Notes under the pieces: generated by a model | What the model was told of the DNA's origin: nothing | Database searches by the model: none | Seen by the model: only the letters and a program-made list of their open reading frames with translations | Shown: one piece after another, positions 51,873 to 64,000 of the stretch | Layout: every line of letters begins with the position of its first letter | Numbering within the stretch: position 1 is the first letter of the stretch | Translations under genes and position numbers: made by a program | Assembly (NCBI GenBank): GCA_014843695.1 | Contig: CM026398.1 | Location: forward strand, 17,979,593-18,043,592 | Direction of reading: 5' to 3' | DNA: 64,000 nucleotides | Source: Archivesica marissinica | Taxonomy: Eukaryota > Mollusca > Bivalvia > Venerida > Vesicomyidae

Positions 51873-53946
51873 TTTGGTTTTTACGATTTTCAAACAAAAA
51901 TGTGTCTAGTAAGATACACTGGCCCATTATAAAGCACTCCTTCTATTCAAATGTTGTATTTAATGGTTGTACTGTGCATTTTAACCCTATTTTGCAGAAG
52001 TATATTAAAGAACACCATTTAAGGAAGTGATCACGCGCTTTCTCACTTCTCCCAAACATTCTGACCTAGAATGAATGAACACTACATGAGTGAAATATAA
52101 ATGCGACAATGATAGTGAACTGTAGTGAGCTGACAATGTTAGTGAACTGTACTGAGCTGACAATGTTAGTGAACTGTAGTGAGCTGACAATGATAGTGAA
52201 CTGTAGTGAGCTGACAATGATAGTGAACTGTAGTGAGCTGACAATGATAGTGAACTGTGGTGAGCTGACAATGATAGTGAACTGTGGTGAGCTGACAATG
52301 ATAGTGAACTGTGGTGAGCTGACAATGATAGTGAACTGTAGGAGCTGACAATGATAGTGAACTGTAGTGAGCTGACAAGATAGTGAACTGTAGTGAGCTG
52401 ACAACTGTAGTGCCCATGATAGGAACTGTAGTGAGCTGACAATGTTAGCGAACTGTAGTGAGCTGACAATGATAGCGAACTGTAGTGAGCTGACAATGAT
52501 AGTGAACTGTAGTGAGCTGACAATGATAGTGAACTGTAGTGAGCTGACAATGTTAGTGAACTGTAGTGAGCTGACAATGATAGTGAACTGTAGTGAGCTG
52601 ACAATGATAGTGAACTGTAGTGAGCTGACAATGATAGTGAACTGTAGTGAGCTGACAATGATAGTGAACTGTAGTGAGCTGACAATGTTAGTGAACTGTA
52701 GTGAGCTGACAATGATAGTGAACTGTAGTGAGCTGACAATGATAGTGAACTGTAGTGAGCTGACATGATAGTGAACTGTAGTGAGCTGACAATGATAGTG
52801 AACTGTAGTGAGCTGACAATTGTTAGTGAACTGTAGTGAGCTACAAGATAGTGACTGTAGTGAGCTGACAACTGATAGTGAACTTACAGTTCACTATCAT
52901 TGTCAGCTCACTACAGTTCACTATCATTGTCAGCTCACTACAGTTCACTATCATTGTCAGCTCACTACAGTTCACTATCATTGTCAGCTCACTACAGTTC
53001 ACTAACATTGTCAGCTCACTACAGTTCACTATCATTGTCAGCTCACTACAGTTCACTATCATTGTCAGCTCACTACAGTTCACTATCATTGTCAGCTCAC
53101 TACAGTTCACTATCATTGTCAGCTCACTACAGTTCACTAACAATGTCAGCTCACTACAGTTCACTATCATTGTCAGCTCACTACAGTTCGCTATCATTGT
53201 CAGCTCACTACAGTTCGCTATCATTGTCAGCTCACTACAGTTCGCTAACATTGTCAGCTCACTACAGTTCGCTATCATTGTCAGCTCACTACAGTTCACT
53301 ATCATTGTCAGCTCACTACAGTTCACTATCATTGTCAGCTCACTACAGTTCACTATCATTGTCAGCTCACTACAGTTCACTATCATTGTCAGCTCACTAC
53401 AGTTCACTATCATTGTCAGCTCACCACAGTTCACTATCATTGTCAGCTCACCACAGTTCACTATCATTGTCAGCTCACCACAGTTCACTATCATTGTCAG
53501 CTCACTACAGTTCACTATCATTGTCAGCTCACTACAGTTCACTATCATTGTCAGCTCACTACAGTTCACTAACATTGTCAGCTCAGTACAGTTCACTAAC
53601 ATTGTCAGCTCACTACAGTTCACTATCATTGTCGCATTTATATTTCACTCATGTAGTGTTCATTCATTCTAGGTCAGAATTTTTGGGAGAAGTGAGAAAG
53701 CGCGTGATCACTTCCTTAAATGGTGTTTTTTAATATACTTCTGCAAAATAGGGTTAAAATGCACAGTATTAAATACAACATTTGAATAGGAGTGCTTTAT
53801 AATGGGCCAGTGTATCTTACTAGACACAATTTTGTTTGAAAATCGTAAAAACCAAACAAACAAAATATATAGTGAGGCCCCAGAGGGCGAAATCAGGGTT
53901 CCTAGGGCGATAATTTCACCCACAGCGCCCTCTAAACTGATCCCTG
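51873..53946. repeat. Large palindrome: inverted hAT-like MITEs around inverted 27-bp satellite
   Basis: Arms 51873-52884 and 52888-53856 are reverse complements around the 3-nt spacer TAC at 52885-52887. The outer part of each arm is the hAT-like MITE of 22443-22745; the right one runs to GATCCCTG at 53946, the left one is cut by the gap. The inner part is the 27-bp array. Order of variant units is mirrored in both arms. The left arm has many small indels, the right arm is clean. It may be a true inverted duplication or a fold-back assembly artefact. Confidence 0.88.
52105..53633. repeat. 27-bp minisatellite in two inverted halves
   Basis: Unit AATGATAGTGAACTGTAGTG plus AGCTGAC, direct up to about 52884 and reverse-complemented from 52885. 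Variants GTTAGTG, ATAGCG, GTACTGAGC and GTGGTGAGC mark unit order. Because 27 is divisible by three, frames are open on both strands; they are not genes. Confidence 0.95.
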
Positions 53947-54205
53947 CTCATGATAGAACAATTGAATGACACCCAATTTTATTTAACTTTATATTTAATA
54001 TATAACTCTTTTGCACACTAGCAGTGAAAATATGTCACGAAATTTGATTAGAATTGTGTTGTTAAGAAACATTTCCAATGAAATTCCACGACATATTTCC
54101 AGTGTTTTCAGTCACAAATAAGAAAAATACATTAATGAATTGTCAGCTGCTACAATTATGTGAACTATTTACAGACATTATTTTACCCAGCATGCAATGA
54201 GTTAA
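53947..54205. other. Intergenic, no feature recognised
   Basis: AT-rich spacer between the palindrome and a P1 MITE. Confidence 0.35.
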
Positions 54206-54428
54206 TTAACCCATTCAACACCAAGTAACTCACATGGACTGGTCCATGATATTCATAAACCAATAAATGAATCAGAAAATCACATTTGGACAAGTTCATT
54301 TATCAAAATGGGTAATTATGTCTAAAAATAGTCATATCACTGGCAAAAAGTGCAGATCCTGATGAGCTCATCTGGATCTACACTTTTTGTAAGCCTATTT
54401 AGAGGTCTGTGGTGTTCAAAAGGGTTAA
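54206..54428. mobile_element. P1 MITE (piggyBac-like) with hairpin deletion
   Basis: Ends TTAACCCATTCAACACCAAG and TTCAAAAGGGTTAA. The central palindrome is shortened to GATGAGCTCATC: the CGGCTCGTCATGAGCCGG part is missing, as expected from deletion at a hairpin. Confidence 0.78.
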
Positions 54429-54617
54429 TGGCCTCCACCCATGTATTTATTCCAATCTATTAATATAGAGACCCATTCCTGTAAGCTATATAAATTATAC
54501 AAACAGGTCCTAAGGACACGACCTATCTCTACCAGATACGGAAACAGCGGTTCTATATCCGTCTTGTTCTCCTTAGAACCATGGATGGGTATTTATCATA
54601 ACTGAGAGCTGCATTCG

Positions 54618-55333
54618 GCATAGTGAGAGTCACACCCCCAATAATGTCCACCAATACATAGTGAGAGTCACACCCCCAATAATGTCCACCAATACATAGT
54701 GAGAGTCACACCCCCAATAATGTCCACCAATACATAGTGAGAGTCACACCCCCAATAATGTCCACCAATACATAGTGAGAGTCACACCCCCAATAATGTC
54801 CACCAATACATAGTGAGAGTCACACCCCCCAATAATGTCCACCAATACATAGTGAGAGTCACACCCCCAATAATGTCCACCAATACATAGTGAGAGTCAC
54901 ACCCCCAATACATAGTGAGAGTCACACTCCCAATAATGTCCACCAATACATAGTGAGAGTCACACTCCCAATAATGTCCACCAATACATAGTGAGAGTCA
55001 CACTCCCAATAATGTCCACCAATACATAGTGAGAGTCACACTCCCAATAATGTCCACCAATACATAGTGAGAGTCACACTCCCAATAATGTCCACCAATA
55101 CATAGTGAGAGTCACACTCCCAATAATGTCCACCAATACATAGTGAGAGTCACACTCCCAATAATGTCCACCAATACATAGTGAGAGTCACACTCCCAAT
55201 AATGTCCACCAATACATAGTGAGAGTCACACTCCCAATAATGTCCACCAATACATAGTGAGAGTCACACTCCCAATAATGTCCACCAATACATAGTGAGA
55301 GTCACACCCCCAATAATGTCCACCAATACATAG
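54618..55333. repeat. Minisatellite, 38 bp x about 19, two variant blocks
   Basis: Unit CATAGTGAGAGTCACACCCC then CAATAATGTCCACCAATA. The first half has CACACCCCCAAT, the second half CACACTCCCAAT, with one shortened unit (54901-54930) near the switch and a reversion to CCCCC in the last unit. Confidence 0.95.
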
Positions 55334-55694
55334 TTGTCATATGACACCACCATTAATATCGTGGTGGCCATTTTGTATGGCACAAAAACAAACGCATACC
55401 TTATAAGGCAATCTTGCCAATAAGACAACGACCCAATTTTGGTCCTGAAATCTGTGGGTTTTGGTATGTACTCGCGTAGAAGATGAGTTGATAAAATGGA
55501 CAAGAGACAAAAAGTATAAATTGTATGTTTTGGCCACCAGTGCAAGTTGAAGAAATTTTCATTGAGAGTGATTTCTTTTCTAAAACATAATTATGGATAC
55601 CATTTGAACAAATTAAAATTTAATAATTTTTTTTAGCATTCACTTATAAGATGGGAAGCCACTTTGAGGCCATAATCTGGAGGTAAATAACTCA
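55334..55694. other. Intergenic, no feature recognised
   Basis: Unique-looking sequence without a recognised gene or repeat. Confidence 0.35.
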
Positions 55695-55935
55695 GATGTC
55701 CGATTAGCGCAGTGGTTAGCATGCTCGCTTCTCACCAATGCAACTCGGGTTCGATCCTCGGACCGGGAAGTATATGAGATGGTATCGGACAGGTGGTGAG
55801 CTTACTCTGGGTACTCCGGTTTCCTCCCACACGAATGACCACATTTACGTTTTCATCAGCGTCATCGAGAGTGATTAATATAAGTTGTTAATACTTGCTT
55901 CGCAAATGTAAAATAAATATAAAGTTTAAACTTTA
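55695..55935 (+). repeat. V-core SINE (RUDI-like), full length
   Basis: Head TGTCCGATTAGCGCAGTGG, B-box GGTTCGATCCTCGGACC, core GGGTACTCCGGTTTCCTCCC, tail GTGATTAATATAAGTTGTTA and an A-rich end. A ~15-bp deletion lies before the core. Confidence 0.83.
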
Positions 55936-55984
55936 AATAACTTGTCTTATACTTTATAGGCGGGTATGTATGGTAAACAAATTG

Positions 55985-58900
55985 ACCACATGCAACAGCA
56001 GTAACACCATGCATCCAATCCAAACATACATGTAACAGCAGTAACACCATGCATCCAATCCAAACATACATGTAACAGCAGTAACACCATGCATCCAATC
56101 CAAACATACATGTAACATCATGCATCCAATCCAAACATACATGTAACATCATGCATCCAATCCAAACATACATGTAACATCATGCATCCAATCCAAACAT
56201 ACATGTAACAGCAATAACACCATGCATCCAATCCAAACATACATGTAACAGCAATAACATCATGCATCCAATCCAAACATACATGTAACAGCAATAACAC
56301 CATGCATCCAATCCAAACATACATGTAACAGCAATAACACCATGCATCCAATCCAAACATACATGTAACAGCACATGCATTTGTGATAACACCATGCATC
56401 CAATCCAAACATACATGTAACAGCAATAACATCATGCATCCAATCCAAACATACATGTAACAGCAATAACATCATGCATCCAATCCAAACATACATGTAA
56501 CAGCAATAACACCATGCATCCAATCCAAACATACATGTAACATGTTTTGTGCAATAACACCATGCATCCAATCCAAACATACATGTAACAGCAATAACAC
56601 CATGCATCCAATCCAAACATACATGTAACATCATGCATCCAATCCAAACATACATGTAACATCATGCATCCAATCCAAACATACATGTAACACCATGCAT
56701 CCAATCCAAACATACATGTAACATCATGCATCCAATCCAAACATACATGTAACATCATGCATCCAATCCAAACATACATGTAACATCATGCATCCAATCC
56801 AAACATACATGTAACATCATGCATCCAATCCAAACATACATGTAACAGCAATAACACCATGCATCCAATCCAAACATACATGTAACATCATGCATCCAAT
56901 CCAATGTCATGCATCCAATCCAAACATACATGTAACACCATGCATCCAATCCAAACATACATGTAACACTCATGCATCCAATCCAAACATACATGTAACA
57001 TCATGCATCCAATCCAAACATACATGTAACATAACATCATGCATCCAATCCAAACATACATGTAACACCATGCATCCAATCCAAACATACATGTAACATC
57101 AGTAACATCATGCATCCAATCCAAACATACATGTAACATCATGCATCCAATCCAAACATACATGTAACATCATGCATCCAATCCAAACATACATGTAACA
57201 CCATGCATCCAATCCAAACATACATGTAACATCATGCATCCAATCCAAACATACATGTAACACCATGCATCCAATCCAAACATACATGTAACATCATGCA
57301 TCCAATCCAAACATACATGTAACAGCAGTAACATCATGCATCCAATCCAAACATACATATAACAGCAATAACACCATGCATCCAATCCAAGCATACATGT
57401 AACAGCAGTAACATCATGCATCCAATCCAAGCATACATGTAACAGCAGTAACATCATGCATCCAATCCAAACATACATGTAACAGCAGTAACATCATGCA
57501 TCCAATCCAAACATACATGTAACAGCAGTAACATCATGCATCCAATCCAAACATACATGTAACAGCAGTAACACCATGCATCCAATCCAAACATACATGT
57601 AACAGTAGTAACACCATGCATCCAATCCAAACATACATGTAACAGCAGTAACACCATGCATCCAATCCAAACATACATGTAACAGCAATAACACCATGCA
57701 TCCAATCCAAACATACATGTAACAGCAATAACACCATGCATCCAATCCAAATATACATGTAACTGCAATAACACCATGCATCCAATCCAAACATACATGT
57801 AACAGCAGTAACACCATGCATCCAATCCAAACATACATGTAACAGCAGTAACACCATGCATTCAATCCAAACATACATGTAACAGCAATAACACCATGCA
57901 TCCAATCCAAACATACATGTAACAGCAATAACACCATGCATCCAATCCAAACATACATGTAACAGCAGTAACACCATGCATCCAATCCAAACATACATGT
58001 AACAGCAATAACACCATGCATCCAATCCAAACATACATGTAACAGCAGTAACACCATGCAGCCAATCCAAACATACATGTAACAGTAGTAACACCATGCA
58101 TCCAATCCAAACATACATGTAACAGCAGTAACACCATGCATCCAATCCAAACATACATGTAACAGCAATAACACCATGCATCCAATCCAAACATACATGT
58201 AACATCAATAACACCATGCATCCAATCCAAACATACATGTAACTGCAATAACACCATGCATCCAATCCAAACATACATGTAACAGCAATAACACCATGCA
58301 TCCAATCCAAACATACATGTAACAGCAATAACACCATGCATCCAATCCAAACATACATGTAACAGCAATAACACCATGCATCCAATCCAAACATACATGT
58401 AACATCAATAACACCATGCATCCAATCCAAACATACATGTAACAGCAGTAACACCATGCATCCAATCCAAACATACATGTAACAGCAATAACACCATGCA
58501 TCCAATCCAAACATACATGTAACATCAATAACACCATGCATCCAATCCAAACATACATGTAACTGCAATAACACCATGCATCCAATCCAAACATACATGT
58601 AACAGCAATAACACCATGCATCCAATCCAAACATACATGTAACATCATGCATCCAATCCAAACATACATGTAACAGCAGTAACACCATGCACCCAATCCA
58701 AACATACATGTAACAGCAATAACACCATGCATCCAATCCAAACATACATGTAACACCATGCATCCAATCCAAACATACATGTAACACCATGCATCCAATC
58801 CAAACATACATGTAACAGCAATAACACCATGCATCCAATCCAAACATACATGTAACAGCAATAACACCATGCATCCAATCCAAACATACATGTAACAGCA

Positions 58901-61900
58901 ATAACACCATGCATCCAATCCAAACATACATGTAACAGCAGTAACACCATGCATCCAATCCAAACATACATGTAACAGCAGTAACACCATGCAGCCAATC
59001 CAAACATACATGTAACAGTAGTAACACCATGCATCCAATCCAAACATACATGTAACAGCAGTAACACCATGCATCCAATCCAAACATACATGTAACAGCA
59101 ATAACACCATGCATCCAATCCAAACATACATGTAACATCAATAACACCATGCATCCAATCCAAACATACATGTAACACCATGCATCCACTCCAAACATAC
59201 ATGTAACTGCAATAACACCATGCATCCAATCCAAACATACATGTAACAGCAATAACACCATGCATCCAATCCAAACATACATGTAACAGCAATAACACCA
59301 TGCATCCAATCCAAACATACATGTAACATCATGCATCCAATCCAAACATACATGTAACACCATGCATCCAATCCAAACATACATGTAACATCATGCATCC
59401 AATCCAAACATACATGTAACACCATGCATCCAATCCAAACATACATGTAACATCATGCATCCAATCCAAACATACATGTAACAGCAGTAACATCATGCAT
59501 CCAATCCAAACATACATATAACAGCAATAACACCATGCATCCAATCCAAACATACATGTAACAGCAGTAACATCATGCATCCAATCCAAACATACATGTA
59601 ACAGCAGTAACATCATGCATCCAATCCAAACATACATGTAACAGCAGTAACATCATGCATCCAATCCAAACATACATGTAACAGCAGTAACATCATGCAT
59701 CCAATCCAAACATACATGTAACAGCAATAACACCATGCATCCAATCCAAACATACATGTAACAGCAGTAACATCATGCATCCAATCCAAACATACATGTA
59801 ACAGCAGTAACATCATGCATCCAATCCAAACATACATGTAACAGCAGTAACACCATGCATCCAATCCAAACATACATGTAACAGCAGTAACATCATGCAT
59901 CCAATCCAAACATACATGTAACAGCAATAACATCATGCATCCAATCCAAACATACATGTAACATCATGCATCCAATCCAAACATACATGTAACAGCAGTA
60001 ACATCATGCATCCAATCCAAACATACATGTAACAGCAGTAACACCATGCATCCAATCCAAACATACATGTAACAGTAGTAACACCATGCATCCAATCCAA
60101 ACATACATGTAACAGCAGTAACACCATGCATCCAATCCAAACATACATGTAACAGCAATAACACCATGCATCCAATCCAAACATACATGTAACAGCAATA
60201 ACACCATGCATCCAATCCAAACATACATGTAACAGCAATAAACCATGCATCCAATCCAATACATGTAACAGCAATAACACCATGCATCCAATCCAAACAT
60301 ACATGTAACAGCAATAACACCATGCATCCAATCCAAACATACATGTAACAGCAATAACACCATGCATCCAATCCAAACATACATGTAACATCAATAACAC
60401 CATGCATCCAATCCAAACATACATGTAACAGCAGTAACACCATGCATCCAATCCAAACATACATGTAACAGCAATAACACCATGCATCCAATCCAAACAT
60501 ACATGTAACATCAATAACACCATGCATCCAATCCAAACATACATGTAACTGCAATAACACCATGCATCCAATCCAAACATACATGTAACAGCAATAACAC
60601 CATGCATCCAATCCAAACATACATGTAACATCATGCATCCAATCCAAACATACATGTAACAGCAGTAACACCATGCACCCAATCCAAACATACATGTAAC
60701 AGCAATAACACCATGCATCCAATCCAAACATACATGTAACACCATGCATCCAATCCAAACATACATGTAACACCATGCATCCAATCCAAACATACATGTA
60801 ACAGCAATAACACCATGCATCCAATCCAAACATACATGTAACAGCAATAACACCATGCATCCAATCCAAACATACATGTAACAGCAATAACACCATGCAT
60901 CCAATCCAAACATACATGTAACAGCAGTAACACCATGCATCCAATCCAAACATACATGTAACAGCAGTAACACCATGCAGCCAATCCAAACATACATGTA
61001 ACAGTAGTAACACCATGCATCCAATCCAAACATACATGTAACAGCAGTAACACCATGCATCCAATCCAAACATACATGTAACAGCAATAACACCATGCAT
61101 CCAATCCAAACATACATGTAACATCAATAACACCATGCATCCAATCCAAACATACATGTAACACCATGCATCCACTCCAAACATACATGTAACTGCAATA
61201 ACACCATGCATCCAATCCAAACATACATGTAACAGCAATAACACCATGCATCCAATCCAAACATACATGTAACAGCAATAACCATCATGCATCCAATCCA
61301 AACATACATGTAACATCATGCATCCAATCCAAACATACATGTAACACCATGCATCCAATCCAAACATACATGTAACATCATGCATCCAATCCAAACATAC
61401 ATGTAACACCATGCATCCAATCCAAAATACATGTAACATCATGCATCCAATCCAAACATACATGTAACAGCAGTAACATCATGCATCCAATCCAAACATA
61501 CATATAACAGTAACCCATGCATCCAATCCAAACATACATGTAACACCATCATGCATCCAATCCAAACGTAACAGCAGTAACATCATGCATCCAATCCAAA
61601 CATACATGTAACAGCAGTAACATCATGCATCCAATCCAAACATACATGTAACAGCATAACATCATGCATCCAATCCAAACATACATGTAACATCATGCAT
61701 CCAATCCAAACATACATGTAACAGCAGTAACATCATGCATCCAATCCAAACATACATATAACAGCAATAACACCATGCATCCAATCCAAGCATACATGTA
61801 ACAGCAGTAACATCATGCATCCAATCCAAGCATACATGTAACAGCAGTAACATCATGCATCCAATCCAAACATACATGTAACAGCAGTAACATCATGCAT

Positions 61901-64000
61901 CCAATCCAAACATACATGTAACAGCAGTAACATCATGCATCCAATCCAAACATACATGTAACAGCAGTAACACCATGCATCCAATCCAAACATACATGTA
62001 ACAGTAGTAACACCATGCATCCAATCCAAACATACATGTAACAGCAGTAACACCATGCATCCAATCCAAACATACATGTAACAGCAATAACACCATGCAT
62101 CCAATCCAAACATACATGTAACAGCAATAACACCATGCATCCAATCCAAATATACATGTAACTGCAATAACACCATGCATCCAATCCAAACATACATGTA
62201 ACAGCAGTAACACCATGCATCCAATCCAAACATACATGTAACAGCAGTAACACCATGCATTCAATCCAAACATACATGTAACAGCAATAACACCATGCAT
62301 CCAATCCAAACATACATGTAACAGCAATAACACCATGCATCCAATCCAAACATACATGTAACAGCAGTAACACCATGCATCCAATCCAAACATACATGTA
62401 ACAGCAATAACACCATGCATCCAATCCAAACATACATGTAACAGCAGTAACACCATGCAGCCAATCCAAACATACATGTAACAGTAGTAACACCATGCAT
62501 CCAATCCAAACATACATGTAACAGCAGTAACACCATGCATCCAATCCAAACATACATGTAACAGCAATAACACCATGCATCCAATCCAAACATACATGTA
62601 ACATCAATAACACCATGCATCCAATCCAAACATACATGTAACTGCAATAACACCATGCATCCAATCCAAACATACATGTAACAGCAATAACACCATGCAT
62701 CCAATCCAAACATACATGTAACAGCAATAACACCATGCATCCAATCCAAACATACATGTAACAGCAATAACACCATGCATCCAATCCAAACATACATGTA
62801 ACATCAATAACACCATGCATCCAATCCAAACATACATGTAACAGCAGTAACACCATGCATCCAATCCAAACATACATGTAACAGCAATAACACCATGCAT
62901 CCAATCCAAACATACATGTAACATCAATAACACCATGCATCCAATCCAAACATACATGTAACTGCAATAACACCATGCATCCAATCCAAACATACATGTA
63001 ACAGCAATAACACCATGCATCCAATCCAAACATACATGTAACATCATGCATCCAATCCAAACATACATGTAACAGCAGTAACACCATGCACCCAATCCAA
63101 ACATACATGTAACAGCAATAACACCATGCATCCAATCCAAACATACATGTAACACCATGCATCCAATCCAAACATACATGTAACACCATGCATCCAATCC
63201 AAACATACATGTAACAGCAATAACACCATGCATCCAATCCAAACATACATGTAACAGCAATAACACCATGCATCCAATCCAAACATACATGTAACAGCAA
63301 TAACACCATGCATCCAATCCAAACATACATGTAACAGCAGTAACACCATGCATCCAATCCAAACATACATGTAACAGCAGTAACACCATGCAGCCAATCC
63401 AAACATACATGTAACAGTAGTAACACCATGCATCCAATCCAAACATACATGTAACAGCAGTAACACCATGCATCCAATCCAAACATACATGTAACAGCAA
63501 TAACACCATGCATCCAATCCAAACATACATGTAACATCAATAACACCATGCATCCAATCCAAACATACATGTAACACCATGCATCCACTCCAAACATACA
63601 TGTAACTGCAATAACACCATGCATCCAATCCAAACATACATGTAACAGCAATAACACCATGCATCCAATCCAAACATACATGTAACAGCAATAACACCAT
63701 GCATCCAATCCAAACATACATGTAACATCATGCATCCAATCCAAACATACATGTAACACCATGCATCCAATCCAAACATACATGTAACATCATGCATCCA
63801 ATCCAAACATACATGTAACACCATGCATCCAATCCAAACATACATGTAACATCATGCATCCAATCCAAACATACATGTAACAGCAGTAACATCATGCATC
63901 CAATCCAAACATACATATAACAGCAATAACACCATGCATCCAATCCAAACATACATGTAACAGCAGTAACATCATGCATCCAATCCAAACATACATGTAA
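55985..64000. repeat. Satellite array, 40-bp unit, leaves the window
   Basis: Unit CATGCATCCAATCCAAACAT plus ACATGTAACAGCAATAACAC, with 31-bp units lacking AGCAATAAC and variants GCAGTAAC, ATCAATAAC, CTGCAATAAC, GCAGCCAATCC and GCACCCAATCC. Long blocks repeat at 4399 bp (57534-59384 equals 61933-63783) and also at 1986 bp (58205-59131 versus about 60190-61117), a higher-order structure. Units around 60235-60270 and 61265-61680 contain many small indels. Minus-strand open frames of several hundred codons are repeat by-products. Confidence 0.97.

Noticed and set aside
50746..51932. Frames of 360-390 codons spanning the N gap
   Set aside because: Almost entirely unknown bases; no coding information.
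52005..53733. Open frames of 260-290 codons on both strands in the 27-bp array
   Set aside because: Same periodicity effect; frames mirror each other across the palindrome.
55985..64000. Minus-strand open frames of up to 616 codons with a repeated Cys/Trp/Met-rich peptide
   Set aside because: They are exact readings of the 40-bp satellite (three units make 40 codons without stops) and appear in all three minus frames with no start, splice or codon-usage signal.

Overview
The window is metazoan nuclear DNA and almost certainly lophotrochozoan, most likely a bivalve mollusc. The genes have introns with GT-AG splice sites and metazoan domain architectures: an EF-hand/coiled-coil protein, a C2H2 zinc-finger protein and a PWWP2 chromatin protein. 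The repeat content is typical of molluscs: tRNA-derived SINEs with V-core-like and Deu-like bodies, TTAA-, TA- and 8-bp-TSD MITEs, an APE-type non-LTR retrotransposon, and many minisatellites. The species assignment is inference; no marker gene proves it.

Layout. 1-3925: 5' end of an EF-hand/coiled-coil gene (EFCC1-like) on the minus strand; two exons fit by splice phase and the gene runs off the left edge. 3926-5906: intergenic, with degenerate tandem repeats and a V-type SINE. 5907-14606: a nearly intact LINE (ORF1, APE endonuclease, reverse transcriptase) bracketed by two direct repeats of about 1.8 and 2.1 kb. 15590-23243: a plus-strand zinc-finger gene that can be joined from four coding exons into one 718-residue frame with six C2H2 fingers; its introns carry a 26-bp minisatellite, SINEs, MITEs and a LINE 3' fragment. 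23291-24715: a pogo-like MITE whose terminal 35 bp has expanded into a minisatellite. 26159-27242: a 57-bp minisatellite. 27650-28760: a decayed Gypsy-like pol remnant (tentative). 28762-34846: a SINE/MITE field with nested insertions. 35304-37319: a complete two-exon PWWP2 gene (627 residues). 37320-42846: 3' flank, MITEs, an 82-bp x 6 array, a triplicated ~420-bp unit and SINEs.

43060-64000 is essentially satellite DNA: a 32-bp array (7.8 kb) running into a 1000-N assembly gap, a ~2 kb palindrome built from a 27-bp repeat between two inverted hAT-like MITE copies, a 38-bp array, and a 40-bp array of more than 8 kb that leaves the right edge. Long open frames here are by-products of repeat periodicity, not genes.

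The three host genes do not form a pathway. The recurring theme is transposon biology: MITE ends seeding minisatellites, SINE families sharing 3' tails, a LINE with LTR-like flanks, and at least five datable nested insertions. The palindrome, and the noisy parts of the satellite arrays, need checking against raw reads because they lie beside or inside hard-to-assemble sequence.
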